This document shows, in pieces, positions 53,082 through 59,318 of a stretch of DNA of 59,318 nucleotides. Source of the DNA: an uncultured Lachnospiraceae bacterium (GTDB lineage Bacteria; Bacillota; Clostridia; Lachnospirales; Lachnospiraceae); NCBI GenBank assembly GCA_949051815.1, contig CARQVR010000014.1:1-59318 (forward strand). Reading direction: 5' to 3'. The first letter of the stretch is position 1, and each line of letters begins with the position of its first letter. The notes below the pieces were generated by a model, which had not been told where the DNA came from, searched no databases, and worked only from the letters and a program-made list of their open reading frames with translations. A program made the translations under genes and the position numbers.

Positions 53082-53183
53082 ATGAAGGGATATGCGGTGG
53101 AGAGCGGTTACATGGGATATGTGAACGGGGCATACATGTTATTTGCCAGTGAGACAGATTATGCGGATTATATGGCCGAATAG
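53082..53183 (+). CDS. small protein, 33 residues, Tyr/Gly-rich
   Basis: Reads MKGYAVESGYMGYVNGAYML and then FASETDYADYMAE. AAAGGAGG lies 7 to 8 bases before ATG 53082, the strongest ribosome site in this part of the window. Two near-repeats (GYAVESGYMGYV and GAYMLFASETDY) suggest a beta-hairpin-like fold. There is no signal peptide. It has the look of a real small protein, and I recall similar short GYMGYVNG proteins in Lachnospiraceae, but cannot check. The 258 bases to the next gene hold only a family C repeat. Confidence 0.7.
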   Translation: MKGYAVESGYMGYVNGAYMLFASETDYADYMAE

Positions 53184-53340
53184 TGGGCATAGTTTATGAA
53201 GATAAGATATAAATGCCACGATTCCGTCTATTTTTCGGTTGATAGAACGGAGGGAATACAGTACAATACAAATGTATGTGTCTGGCTTGAAAACATATTT
53301 GCCGAAGGGTGAACATAGGTATAAAACAGCCGGTAGTTCA

Positions 53341-53381
53341 GCCCGGGACTTTACATCTGCGGTAAAGTCTGTGAGAATATG
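53341..53381 (+). repeat. structured intergenic repeat, family C, copy 2
   Basis: GCCCGG then GACTTTAC-N7-GTAAAGTC, followed by TGTGAGAATATGT. It matches the copy at 30139 in flanks and loop length, and two paired bases in the stem have changed together. Confidence 0.6.
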
Positions 53382-53441
53382 TAAAGGTCGGGAAAAAATA
53401 GCGCATAGACTGGAAATAGATGTAGGTGTGCGGGAGATTTT

Positions 53442-54206
53442 ATGGTCAAAAAGATAGACGGAATATCTGTGAACTATATAGACGAGGGCGAGGGCGAAAT
53501 CGTACTTCTGCTGCACGGCTGGGGAGCCAATATCACTCTGTATCGGAGCGTAATTGATACGCTGAAACAGGGAAGGCGGGTGATTGCCCTTGATATGCCG
53601 GGATTTGGGAAGACGCCCGAGCCGCCGGAGCCGTGGTGCGTGGATGACTACGTGGATTTTGTATTGAAGTTTATCGCTTCCTTTTCGATAGAAAAACTGA
53701 GCGTGGTGGTGCATTCGTTTGGCGGCAGGGTGTTTTTTAAGATGAATGCAAGAGAAAGTCTGCCCTTTACCGTGGAGCGGGCGGTATTGATTGACAGCGC
53801 GGGGATTCTGCCGAAGAAAAGCCTGCGGCAAAAGATGAGTCTCAGATGCTATAAGATCGGCAGGGCTTTTATGAGCACGAAGGTGATGCACTTTCTCTAC
53901 CCGGATGCGGTGGAAGAGATGCGCCGCAAACGCGGTTCCTCCGACTATAACAATGCAACGCCCCTGATGCGGACAACGCTCGTGAAGGTGGTCAACGAGG
54001 ACTTGGAGCCATTGATTCATCTTGTGAAGTGCCCGACGCTTCTGATCTGGGGCGATCTGGACACTGCCACGCCGATAGAGGATGCGAGACGGATGGAAGA
54101 GCTGATCGCGGACGCAGGACTGGTGGTGTGCGAGGGCGCGGGACATTTCTCCTACGCGGAGCAGCCTGCGAAGGCGAACGGGGCGCTTCAGGCGTTTTTT
54201 GGCTGA
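53442..54206 (+). CDS. alpha/beta-fold hydrolase
   Basis: 254 residues, cytoplasmic. The oxyanion strand VLLLHGWGAN, the nucleophile elbow VVHSFGGR with its serine, the acidic residue in LIWGDLDTATP and the histidine in GAGHFSYAEQP form a complete triad. A cap region of helices (RQKMSLRCYKIGRAFMSTKV) lies between. It is 50 bases upstream of the MurF-like gene in the same direction, an arrangement that suggests a link to wall precursors, but the substrate is unknown. Confidence 0.93.
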   Translation: MVKKIDGISVNYIDEGEGEIVLLLHGWGANITLYRSVIDTLKQGRRVIALDMPGFGKTPEPPEPWCVDDYVDFVLKFIASFSIEKLSVVVHSFGGRVFFKMNARESLPFTVERAVLIDSAGILPKKSLRQKMSLRCYKIGRAFMSTKVMHFLYPDAVEEMRRKRGSSDYNNATPLMRTTLVKVVNEDLEPLIHLVKCPTLLIWGDLDTATPIEDARRMEELIADAGLVVCEGAGHFSYAEQPAKANGALQAFFG

Positions 54207-54256
54207 GCGGTAGTTGATATTAACGGGACAGAGAGGAATCATAGGCAGGAATGGAT

Positions 54257-55882
54257 ATGATATTTTTTTGCATATGGCTCGCTACCTATCTGGTGGGGGC
54301 AGTCTGGTATATTTTATATCTGATGCATATGTTTCAGCAGAATTCCTACAAGCCGAGGGAATACGGGGAATGGATGCGGGTGCATACCAATGTGGGAAGA
54401 CTGCTTGGAAAATGCCTGTATGCGTTGATTTCACTTCCGCTGGTGATGGTTGGGAACAGGGGCTGTCTGATTGCGGCTTGTGTCATGAATGGGATGACTA
54501 TCTTAGTCAACAAACCGCATAAAGCGAAGAAACCCTTGGTTTATACGCTGCGCGTGAAGCGGATGCTTATCACGACAGGTGTTTTGTATCTCCTTGCCGC
54601 AGCGGTGGCTGCGCTTCCCGGTCTGTGGATGGCGGCGGGCGGGGGGATGGTTTTGACCTCACAGGGGCTGCTGCCGCTGTCGGCGCATCCGTTATTGAGA
54701 AATGCGGAGCTGATTTTGCTGGTTATGTTTATTTTGCAGCCATTTCTTATTTTATTGGCAAATGCAGTCAATCACCCGATCGAGAAGAAGATCGATCAGT
54801 ACTATATCAATGATGCCGCACGTATCCTGCGGGAGATGCCTGATCTGAAAATTATCGGGGTTACGGGCAGTTACGGAAAAACCAGCGTGAAATATTATCT
54901 GAGCACGCTGCTTTCCACACAATATAATGTATTGCATACCCCGGGAAATTATAATACGACGCTGGGTGTGGTGCGGACGATCAGGGAAAATATGAAGCCG
55001 TTTCACGAAATTTTTATCTGTGAAATGGGGGCGAGAGAGGTGGGAGATATCAAAGAGATATGCGATCTGGTGCATCCGGACTACGGTATCATCACTTCGA
55101 TCGGACCGCAGCATCTGCAAAGCTTTCACACTATAGAAAACATTGTTTCGACCAAGTTTGAGTTGGCGGATTCTGTGCCGGAGTCCGGGAAAGTGTTTTT
55201 AAACTACGACAATGAGTATATCAGAAACGCGAAGGAAGGTAAAAACATAGTCAGCTATGGAATCGCGGCGCAGAACGCGGATTTTCGCGCCTATGATATT
55301 GCGGTTTCCCCGAGAGGGTCATCCTTTAAAATGAAGGATGAAACCGGGAAGGAATACGAATTTCACACAAAGCTGGTGGGCAGCCACAATGTGCAGAACA
55401 TAGCGGGCGCCATTGCCGTGGCGCACACGCTGGGGATTTCCATGGAAAAACTGATCTACCCTGTGAAACAGTTGGAGAGCGTTCCCCACAGACTGCAGCT
55501 TGTGAAGCAGGGCGACAGGATATTGCTGGATGACGCCTATAATTCCAACAAAAACGGTTTTGAGGCGGCGCTCGATACATTGGCAATGTTTAAGGAACTC
55601 CGCATACTGCTGACACCGGGCATGGTAGAGCTGGGTGAAAAGCAGTATGATGAAAATAAAGAAGTAGGCGTGTACGCCGCCGATAAGTGCGATTATGCCG
55701 TGCTTGTCGGAAAGGAGCAGACAAAGCCGATTCAGGACGGACTGCTGGAAGCCGGATTCCCGGAGAACAGGATGATTCCGGTGGAGAATCTGCAGGAGGC
55801 GTTTCGGATGGTAAATGCGATTCCCGGTGAGAAACAGAAGGTTATTCTGATCGAGAACGATCTGCCGGACAATTATGCGTAA
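54257..55882 (+). CDS. murF: MurF-like Mur ligase with N-terminal membrane segments
   Basis: 541 residues. Residues 1-170 are not the usual MurF N-domain but hydrophobic segments (FFCIWLATYLVGAVWYILYL, LITTGVLYLLAAAVAALPGL, AELILLVMFILQPFLILLAN), so the enzyme is membrane-bound. The Mur ligase core follows: ATP loop GVTGSYGKTSVKYY, HTPGNYNTTLGVVRTIREN, GSHNVQNIAGAIAVAHTLGI and DDAYNSNKNGFEAALDTL, all MurF-type. It should add D-Ala-D-Ala to the UDP-MurNAc tripeptide, using the product of ddl, the next gene. AGGA 6 bases before ATG 54257 favours this start over ATG 54251. Confidence 0.9.
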   Translation: MIFFCIWLATYLVGAVWYILYLMHMFQQNSYKPREYGEWMRVHTNVGRLLGKCLYALISLPLVMVGNRGCLIAACVMNGMTILVNKPHKAKKPLVYTLRVKRMLITTGVLYLLAAAVAALPGLWMAAGGGMVLTSQGLLPLSAHPLLRNAELILLVMFILQPFLILLANAVNHPIEKKIDQYYINDAARILREMPDLKIIGVTGSYGKTSVKYYLSTLLSTQYNVLHTPGNYNTTLGVVRTIRENMKPFHEIFICEMGAREVGDIKEICDLVHPDYGIITSIGPQHLQSFHTIENIVSTKFELADSVPESGKVFLNYDNEYIRNAKEGKNIVSYGIAAQNADFRAYDIAVSPRGSSFKMKDETGKEYEFHTKLVGSHNVQNIAGAIAVAHTLGISMEKLIYPVKQLESVPHRLQLVKQGDRILLDDAYNSNKNGFEAALDTLAMFKELRILLTPGMVELGEKQYDENKEVGVYAADKCDYAVLVGKEQTKPIQDGLLEAGFPENRMIPVENLQEAFRMVNAIPGEKQKVILIENDLPDNYA

Positions 55883-55886
55883 GCCC

Positions 55887-56004
55887 AGAACCATGCAGAT
55901 TTATGAGAAACAGGGCGAGAAAGCTTGCTTTCGGAGAACTGTTTCGAAATAAATCGATAGGGCGAGAGCCCGGATTGAGTAAAGTTCAATACGGGCACGG
56001 TTCT
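55887..56004 (+). promoter_or_regulatory. structured leader between murF and ddl
   Basis: AGAACCATGC (55887-55896) pairs with GCACGGTTCT (55995-56004). Inside are AAACAG/CTGTTT enclosing GAAAGC/GCTTTC, GGGC-GAGA-GCCC, and a stem around GTAAA with ATTGA/TCAAT. It fills most of the 160-base gap. It may be an RNA control element or another intergenic repeat; no known class is recognised. Confidence 0.5.
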
Positions 56005-56042
56005 GCAGTAATAGGGGATATTGAAGGAGGCAATAAACAATT

Positions 56043-57224
56043 ATGAAAATTAGAGTAGGGGTTTTTTTTGGCGGAAAGAGTGTGGAGCATGAAGTATCCG
56101 TAATATCGGGATTGCAGGCGTATAACTCCTTCGATAAAGAGAAGTATGATCTGGTTCCCATCTATATCACGAAGGATAACGAGCTTTATACGGGAGAGCT
56201 GATCGCGGATATTGCCAACTATCGGAATATCCCGGAACTATTGAAAAAGAGCACCCGCGTCTTTCTGATGGGGGAGAAGAACGGCGTAAAGCTGATCCAG
56301 TACCCGGAGAAAAAATTTGGAAGTTCCGAGGTGGCACAGATCGACGTCGCATTTCCTGTGGTGCATGGCGCCAATGTGGAGGACGGTTCCCTACAGGGAT
56401 TTTTGCGGCATTACAATATCCCGTTTGCGGGATGCGATGTGATGGCGTCGGCGGTCACCATGGATAAATATGTGATGAAGACGGTTCTTAAGGATAACGA
56501 TATTCCTGTTTTGGACTGCGTGACATTGTACGGGAAGGAATACGAGGGCGGCGAAGAGACGGCTTACGACAAGGTGGAGCGAAAGATTCCTTATCCCGTT
56601 ATCGTGAAACCTGTCAATCTGGGTTCCAGTGTGGGAATCAAAGTGGCGAAAGACCGGGAAGAACTGAGGGAGGCATTGGAGTACGCTTTTACGTTCGGGC
56701 CGAAAGTACTTGTCGAACGGGCGATCATGAACCTGCGGGAGATCAACTGTGCGGTTCTGGGAGACTACGAGGAGGCACATGCTTCCGAGTGCGAGGAGCC
56801 GATTTCCAGCGATGAGATTTTAAGCTATGAAGATAAATATGTGGCGGGAGGCAAAGGCGGCTCTGAGGGCATGAGAACCGCGAAGAGAGAGCTGCCGGCG
56901 AACCTGACGTCCGAGGAGCGGGAGAAAATCCGGGAACTGGCGGTGAGAACTTTCCAGACACTTGGCTGTAACGGCGTGTCCCGCATTGACTTTATGATCG
57001 ACAGGGACACGGATCAGGTGTATGTCAACGAGATCAATCCCATTCCTGGGTCTCTTGCCTTTTACCTGTGGGAGGCGCTGGGGAAGCCTTACAAGGAGCT
57101 TCTGGACGATATGATAAAACTGGCGCTCAAGAGGGAGCGGGAAGAGCAGAGTATGCTCACTTCCTTCGACAGTAATATTTTACAGAATGCGAATTTATCT
57201 GGGGCGAAGGGTGTGAAAAAATAA
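56043..57224 (+). CDS. ddl: D-alanine--D-alanine ligase
   Basis: 393 residues, an ATP-grasp enzyme that makes D-Ala-D-Ala for peptidoglycan. The N-terminal GVFFGGKSVEHEVSVISG, MDKYVMKTVLKDNDIPV, the ATP-binding VIVKPVNLGSSVGIKVAK and the metal site VYVNEINPIPGSLAFY are all present. A longer-than-usual insert (about 240-290, with SSDEILSYEDKYVAGG) is common in clostridial members. GAAGGAGG lies 11 bases before ATG 56043. Follows murF, so the dipeptide maker and user are side by side. Confidence 0.96.
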   Translation: MKIRVGVFFGGKSVEHEVSVISGLQAYNSFDKEKYDLVPIYITKDNELYTGELIADIANYRNIPELLKKSTRVFLMGEKNGVKLIQYPEKKFGSSEVAQIDVAFPVVHGANVEDGSLQGFLRHYNIPFAGCDVMASAVTMDKYVMKTVLKDNDIPVLDCVTLYGKEYEGGEETAYDKVERKIPYPVIVKPVNLGSSVGIKVAKDREELREALEYAFTFGPKVLVERAIMNLREINCAVLGDYEEAHASECEEPISSDEILSYEDKYVAGGKGGSEGMRTAKRELPANLTSEEREKIRELAVRTFQTLGCNGVSRIDFMIDRDTDQVYVNEINPIPGSLAFYLWEALGKPYKELLDDMIKLALKREREEQSMLTSFDSNILQNANLSGAKGVKK

Positions 57225-57236
57225 AAAGAAAGGCGA

Positions 57237-58172
57237 TCATGCCACCGCATACACCGACAGCCCCACAAAGATCAAAATCGTAATCAGCGTTCCCATGGAG
57301 AGAGTGTTGGAGATATAGACACCCTCCGATTCCACGTCCGCGTACAGCGGGATGACAAATGGTGCTGGCAGGGCGAACAGCAGAACCAATGCCATAAAAA
57401 GCTGTTTGTCAAAAGGCATGACCTGAAAGACGATCAGGGCGGCGGCGCATAAAAGTACGCCCATCACCACGGTACGGAAAACCAGTGTCTTTACAACCGG
57501 GACGATCAGGTCTTTTCGCAGGGACAGTTCATAGCCCACGATAATCAGGATCATAGCGGATGTGGGCAGGGTGATCATTTCAATAACAGCGGAGAATATC
57601 GGGCTGACGGGAGAGGCGGTGATCAGATTGCCGAGCCCCGTAACGCCCACAATAAGCCCGAGGGTAACGCCCCGGAAAGCGGGATTTTTACACATTTCTT
57701 TTAACATTTCTTTGAGGGACGGTTTCTGTCCCGTGGCATTTTTCAAAAGTGTGAGGTATATCGTGAATACAAACAGCACCTGTCCTAAATCAACGGTCGC
57801 CATGTAGGAAAGCCGGTCGGGACCGGCGAGCAGTCCGTACAGGGCGTACCCCAGCATACCGACCTCAAAGCCGGACAGTAGATAGGGCATAAGCTTGGAA
57901 TTGGGTACAAAGCGGTTTAACAGGAAGCCGCATCCCAGAGCCAGCAGGCAGCTTATAAAAACAACGCTGAACATAAACAGGCTGTCGAGGGAGTAGGATG
58001 TTGCGTATAAGGCTTGAAACAATACAACCGGCAGGGTGACGTTTGAGATGACACTCTTGACGCCGTTTAACCCCTCTTTGGTAAGGATGCCGGATACCCG
58101 GCAGAAATATCCGATAAGGAGCATGACTATAACGGGTACTACCATTTCAAGAACCGATAATGTCTGTGCCAT
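57237..58172 (-). CDS. AEC-family transporter (auxin efflux carrier-like)
   Basis: 311-residue membrane protein with about ten hydrophobic segments in two halves of five. VLEMVVPVIVMLLIGYFCRV at the start and the central SNVTLPVVLFQALYATSY are typical of the AEC group, whose bacterial members move organic acids such as malate or other small anions. GGAGG before ATG 58172 sets the start. Convergent with ddl, with only 12 bases between the stops. Substrate unknown. Confidence 0.92.
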   Translation of the reverse strand: MAQTLSVLEMVVPVIVMLLIGYFCRVSGILTKEGLNGVKSVISNVTLPVVLFQALYATSYSLDSLFMFSVVFISCLLALGCGFLLNRFVPNSKLMPYLLSGFEVGMLGYALYGLLAGPDRLSYMATVDLGQVLFVFTIYLTLLKNATGQKPSLKEMLKEMCKNPAFRGVTLGLIVGVTGLGNLITASPVSPIFSAVIEMITLPTSAMILIIVGYELSLRKDLIVPVVKTLVFRTVVMGVLLCAAALIVFQVMPFDKQLFMALVLLFALPAPFVIPLYADVESEGVYISNTLSMGTLITILIFVGLSVYAVA

Positions 58173-58220
58173 ATGTTAATTTACCTCCATTTTTTAAACG
58201 ATCAGAAGACATTCGTTTTT

Positions 58221-58952
58221 TTATTTCAGGAAATCCTGCAGATATACTTCCATTGAGCGGTTCATCTCTTTGGAAAAATCCGATTCGTATTTTCTTTTCC
58301 AGAAAGCCTCCATCCATTCATCATAGCTTTTTCCGTCTGTTCGTTCTGAAAACATTTCCCTTATCTGCGCACCGGACTTATCCTGATAACTGTTTTCGCA
58401 GACGATATCGGATACCCTGAACCGTTCCGGCTTTTTCCGAATCTTCTGCTGCTCGGTTGGATGTCCGAAAACAAGCAGACATGCGGGGTATAAATATTTG
58501 GGAAGCTGTAAAACCGTTTTCATTTTTTCTACGTTTTTCATGACATCGCCGATATAACAGGAGCCGATTCCCAGACTATCCGCTGCCGTCACAGCGTTTT
58601 GCGCCGCGATCAGTGCATCTTCCACAGCCAGCAGCAAATCGCCGACACCGGGGGCGCGCGGTTTCAGTCCCGCTTCCTCATAAAAGGAGAGCCATTTCCG
58701 GCAGTCTGCACAAAAGACAAGCATCATTTTTGCCTTTGCCATAAAGAGCTGGTTGTCACACAGTACGGCAAGCTTTTCCTTTTTTTCTTTATCCGTGATG
58801 TCGAGGATAGTATATAGCAGTTGACATCCAGCCGAAGGTGCCTGCAATGCCGCCTGCAAAATACTGTTTTTATCTTCACGAGATATTTCTTCGTCGGTAA
58901 ATACACGGGTAGATTTTCTTTCATATAGAGATTTTATGATTTCATTCGTCAT
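58221..58952 (-). CDS. nitroreductase family protein
   Basis: 243 residues. The N-terminal SLYERKSTRVFTDEEISRED is the FMN-phosphate-binding Arg-x-Ser/Thr-x-Arg region of nitroreductases. ILQAALQAPSAGCQLLYTIL and AVTAADSLGIGSCYIGDVMK are the next marks. An FMN-dependent NAD(P)H oxidoreductase is expected. The C-terminal 60 residues (DKSGAQIREMFSERTDGKSY) are an extension seen in the clostridial subgroup. AAGGAG precedes ATG 58952. It is 48 bases upstream of the AEC gene and may be co-transcribed. Confidence 0.93.
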   Translation of the reverse strand: MTNEIIKSLYERKSTRVFTDEEISREDKNSILQAALQAPSAGCQLLYTILDITDKEKKEKLAVLCDNQLFMAKAKMMLVFCADCRKWLSFYEEAGLKPRAPGVGDLLLAVEDALIAAQNAVTAADSLGIGSCYIGDVMKNVEKMKTVLQLPKYLYPACLLVFGHPTEQQKIRKKPERFRVSDIVCENSYQDKSGAQIREMFSERTDGKSYDEWMEAFWKRKYESDFSKEMNRSMEVYLQDFLK

Positions 58953-59013
58953 TATGACTCCTTTTTCCGATAGTACAATCAGTATAATATATTATGACGG
59001 CAAATGCTGTTTT

Positions 59014-59077
59014 CAAAATGTGAAAGTCGGTTACAAAATGTGAAAGTCGGTTTGCAATCGACCCAGCCGACTTTACA
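59014..59077. repeat. tandem 19-bp repeat with an inverted half-copy
   Basis: CAAAATGTGAAAGTCGGTT occurs at 59014-59032 and 59034-59052, a 20-bp period. An inverted partial copy CCGACTTTACAT lies at 59067-59077. It sits between the nitroreductase start and the next gene, so it may be an operator region for one or both. Confidence 0.65.
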
Positions 59078-59244
59078 TCGACCAATATATACAAAGTATA
59101 CCAAAAAAACGCAATCCGTACCATTTCGGTAGAAAAATAATCTCCTTCATGTATAATGAGATAACTACTTGAACTGTAAACTGACAAAAAATAATTTTAT
59201 TTGCAATTTCAGCAAATATTTAAGGGAAAAAGGAGTTGACACAA

Positions 59245-59318
<74 letters not shown>

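Noticed and set aside
53239..53457. 72-codon frame before the alpha/beta hydrolase
   Set aside because: It covers a family C repeat and overlaps the hydrolase start; composition is not protein-like.

Overview
The window looks like chromosome from a Gram-positive member of the Clostridia, most likely a Lachnospiraceae-type gut anaerobe. The evidence is the strong AGGAGG-type ribosome binding sites, spoVG, the paired glgC/glgD subunits, the dnaD-type and dnaC-type replication genes, AgrA/AgrC-like signalling, a preQ1-I riboswitch in front of queT, and generally clostridial protein sequences. Species cannot be named from sequence reading alone. Most of the window is ordinary core genome. One AT-rich block (about 41.6-46.0 kb) looks acquired and decayed.

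Layout. 0-3.6 kb: the 3' part of the F1Fo ATP synthase operon (atpA partial, atpG, atpD, atpC), with a three-helix RNA-like spacer before atpC and a terminator after it. 3.6-5.7 kb: a chemoreceptor. 5.7-14.8 kb: a cell-envelope unit made of a small protein, an exported protein ending in a degenerate C39-like domain, a HAD phosphatase and a 1789-residue secreted transglutaminase-like protein, closed by a terminator. 14.8-18.9 kb: queT with a preQ1 riboswitch, then an XRE regulator divergent from a probable SGNH/MBOAT surface acyltransferase pair. 19.0-24.1 kb, minus strand: a PRPP-synthetase-like gene, dnaC, dnaD, a spacer full of DnaA-box-like sites, and murC. 24.3-27.2 kb: glgC, glgD, spoVG.

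27.3-36.8 kb is the most interesting biochemical unit. A polar amino acid ABC importer (ATPase, lipoprotein, two permeases) is followed by a cytidylate-kinase-like protein, a circularly permuted ATP-grasp enzyme, an alpha-E protein, a transglutaminase-like protease, and two aspartoacylase/succinylglutamate-desuccinylase-like proteins. The second of those has lost its visible zinc histidines. Together they could take up an amino acid, join it into a peptide or amide, and trim it again. The spacers of this unit hold several palindrome-rich repeats (families A, B and C), and the copies differ by compensatory changes in their stems.

36.9-41.6 kb: a 48-residue protein, pth and mfd. 41.6-46.0 kb: an intact RelB/YafQ-type toxin-antitoxin pair, then a type I restriction-modification locus in which hsdM, hsdS and hsdR all carry deletions. 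46.0-50.1 kb: a GH13 glycosidase, a PAS-GAF-GGDEF protein and a PfkB sugar kinase. 50.1-53.2 kb: a poly-C tract, a LytTR response regulator, a GHKL histidine kinase and two small proteins. 53.4-57.2 kb: an alpha/beta hydrolase, a membrane-anchored MurF-like ligase and ddl. 57.2-59.0 kb, minus strand: an AEC transporter and a nitroreductase. The window ends inside a tetranucleotide (AGCA)n tract that lies in the first codons of a new gene, which has the form of a phase-variable switch.
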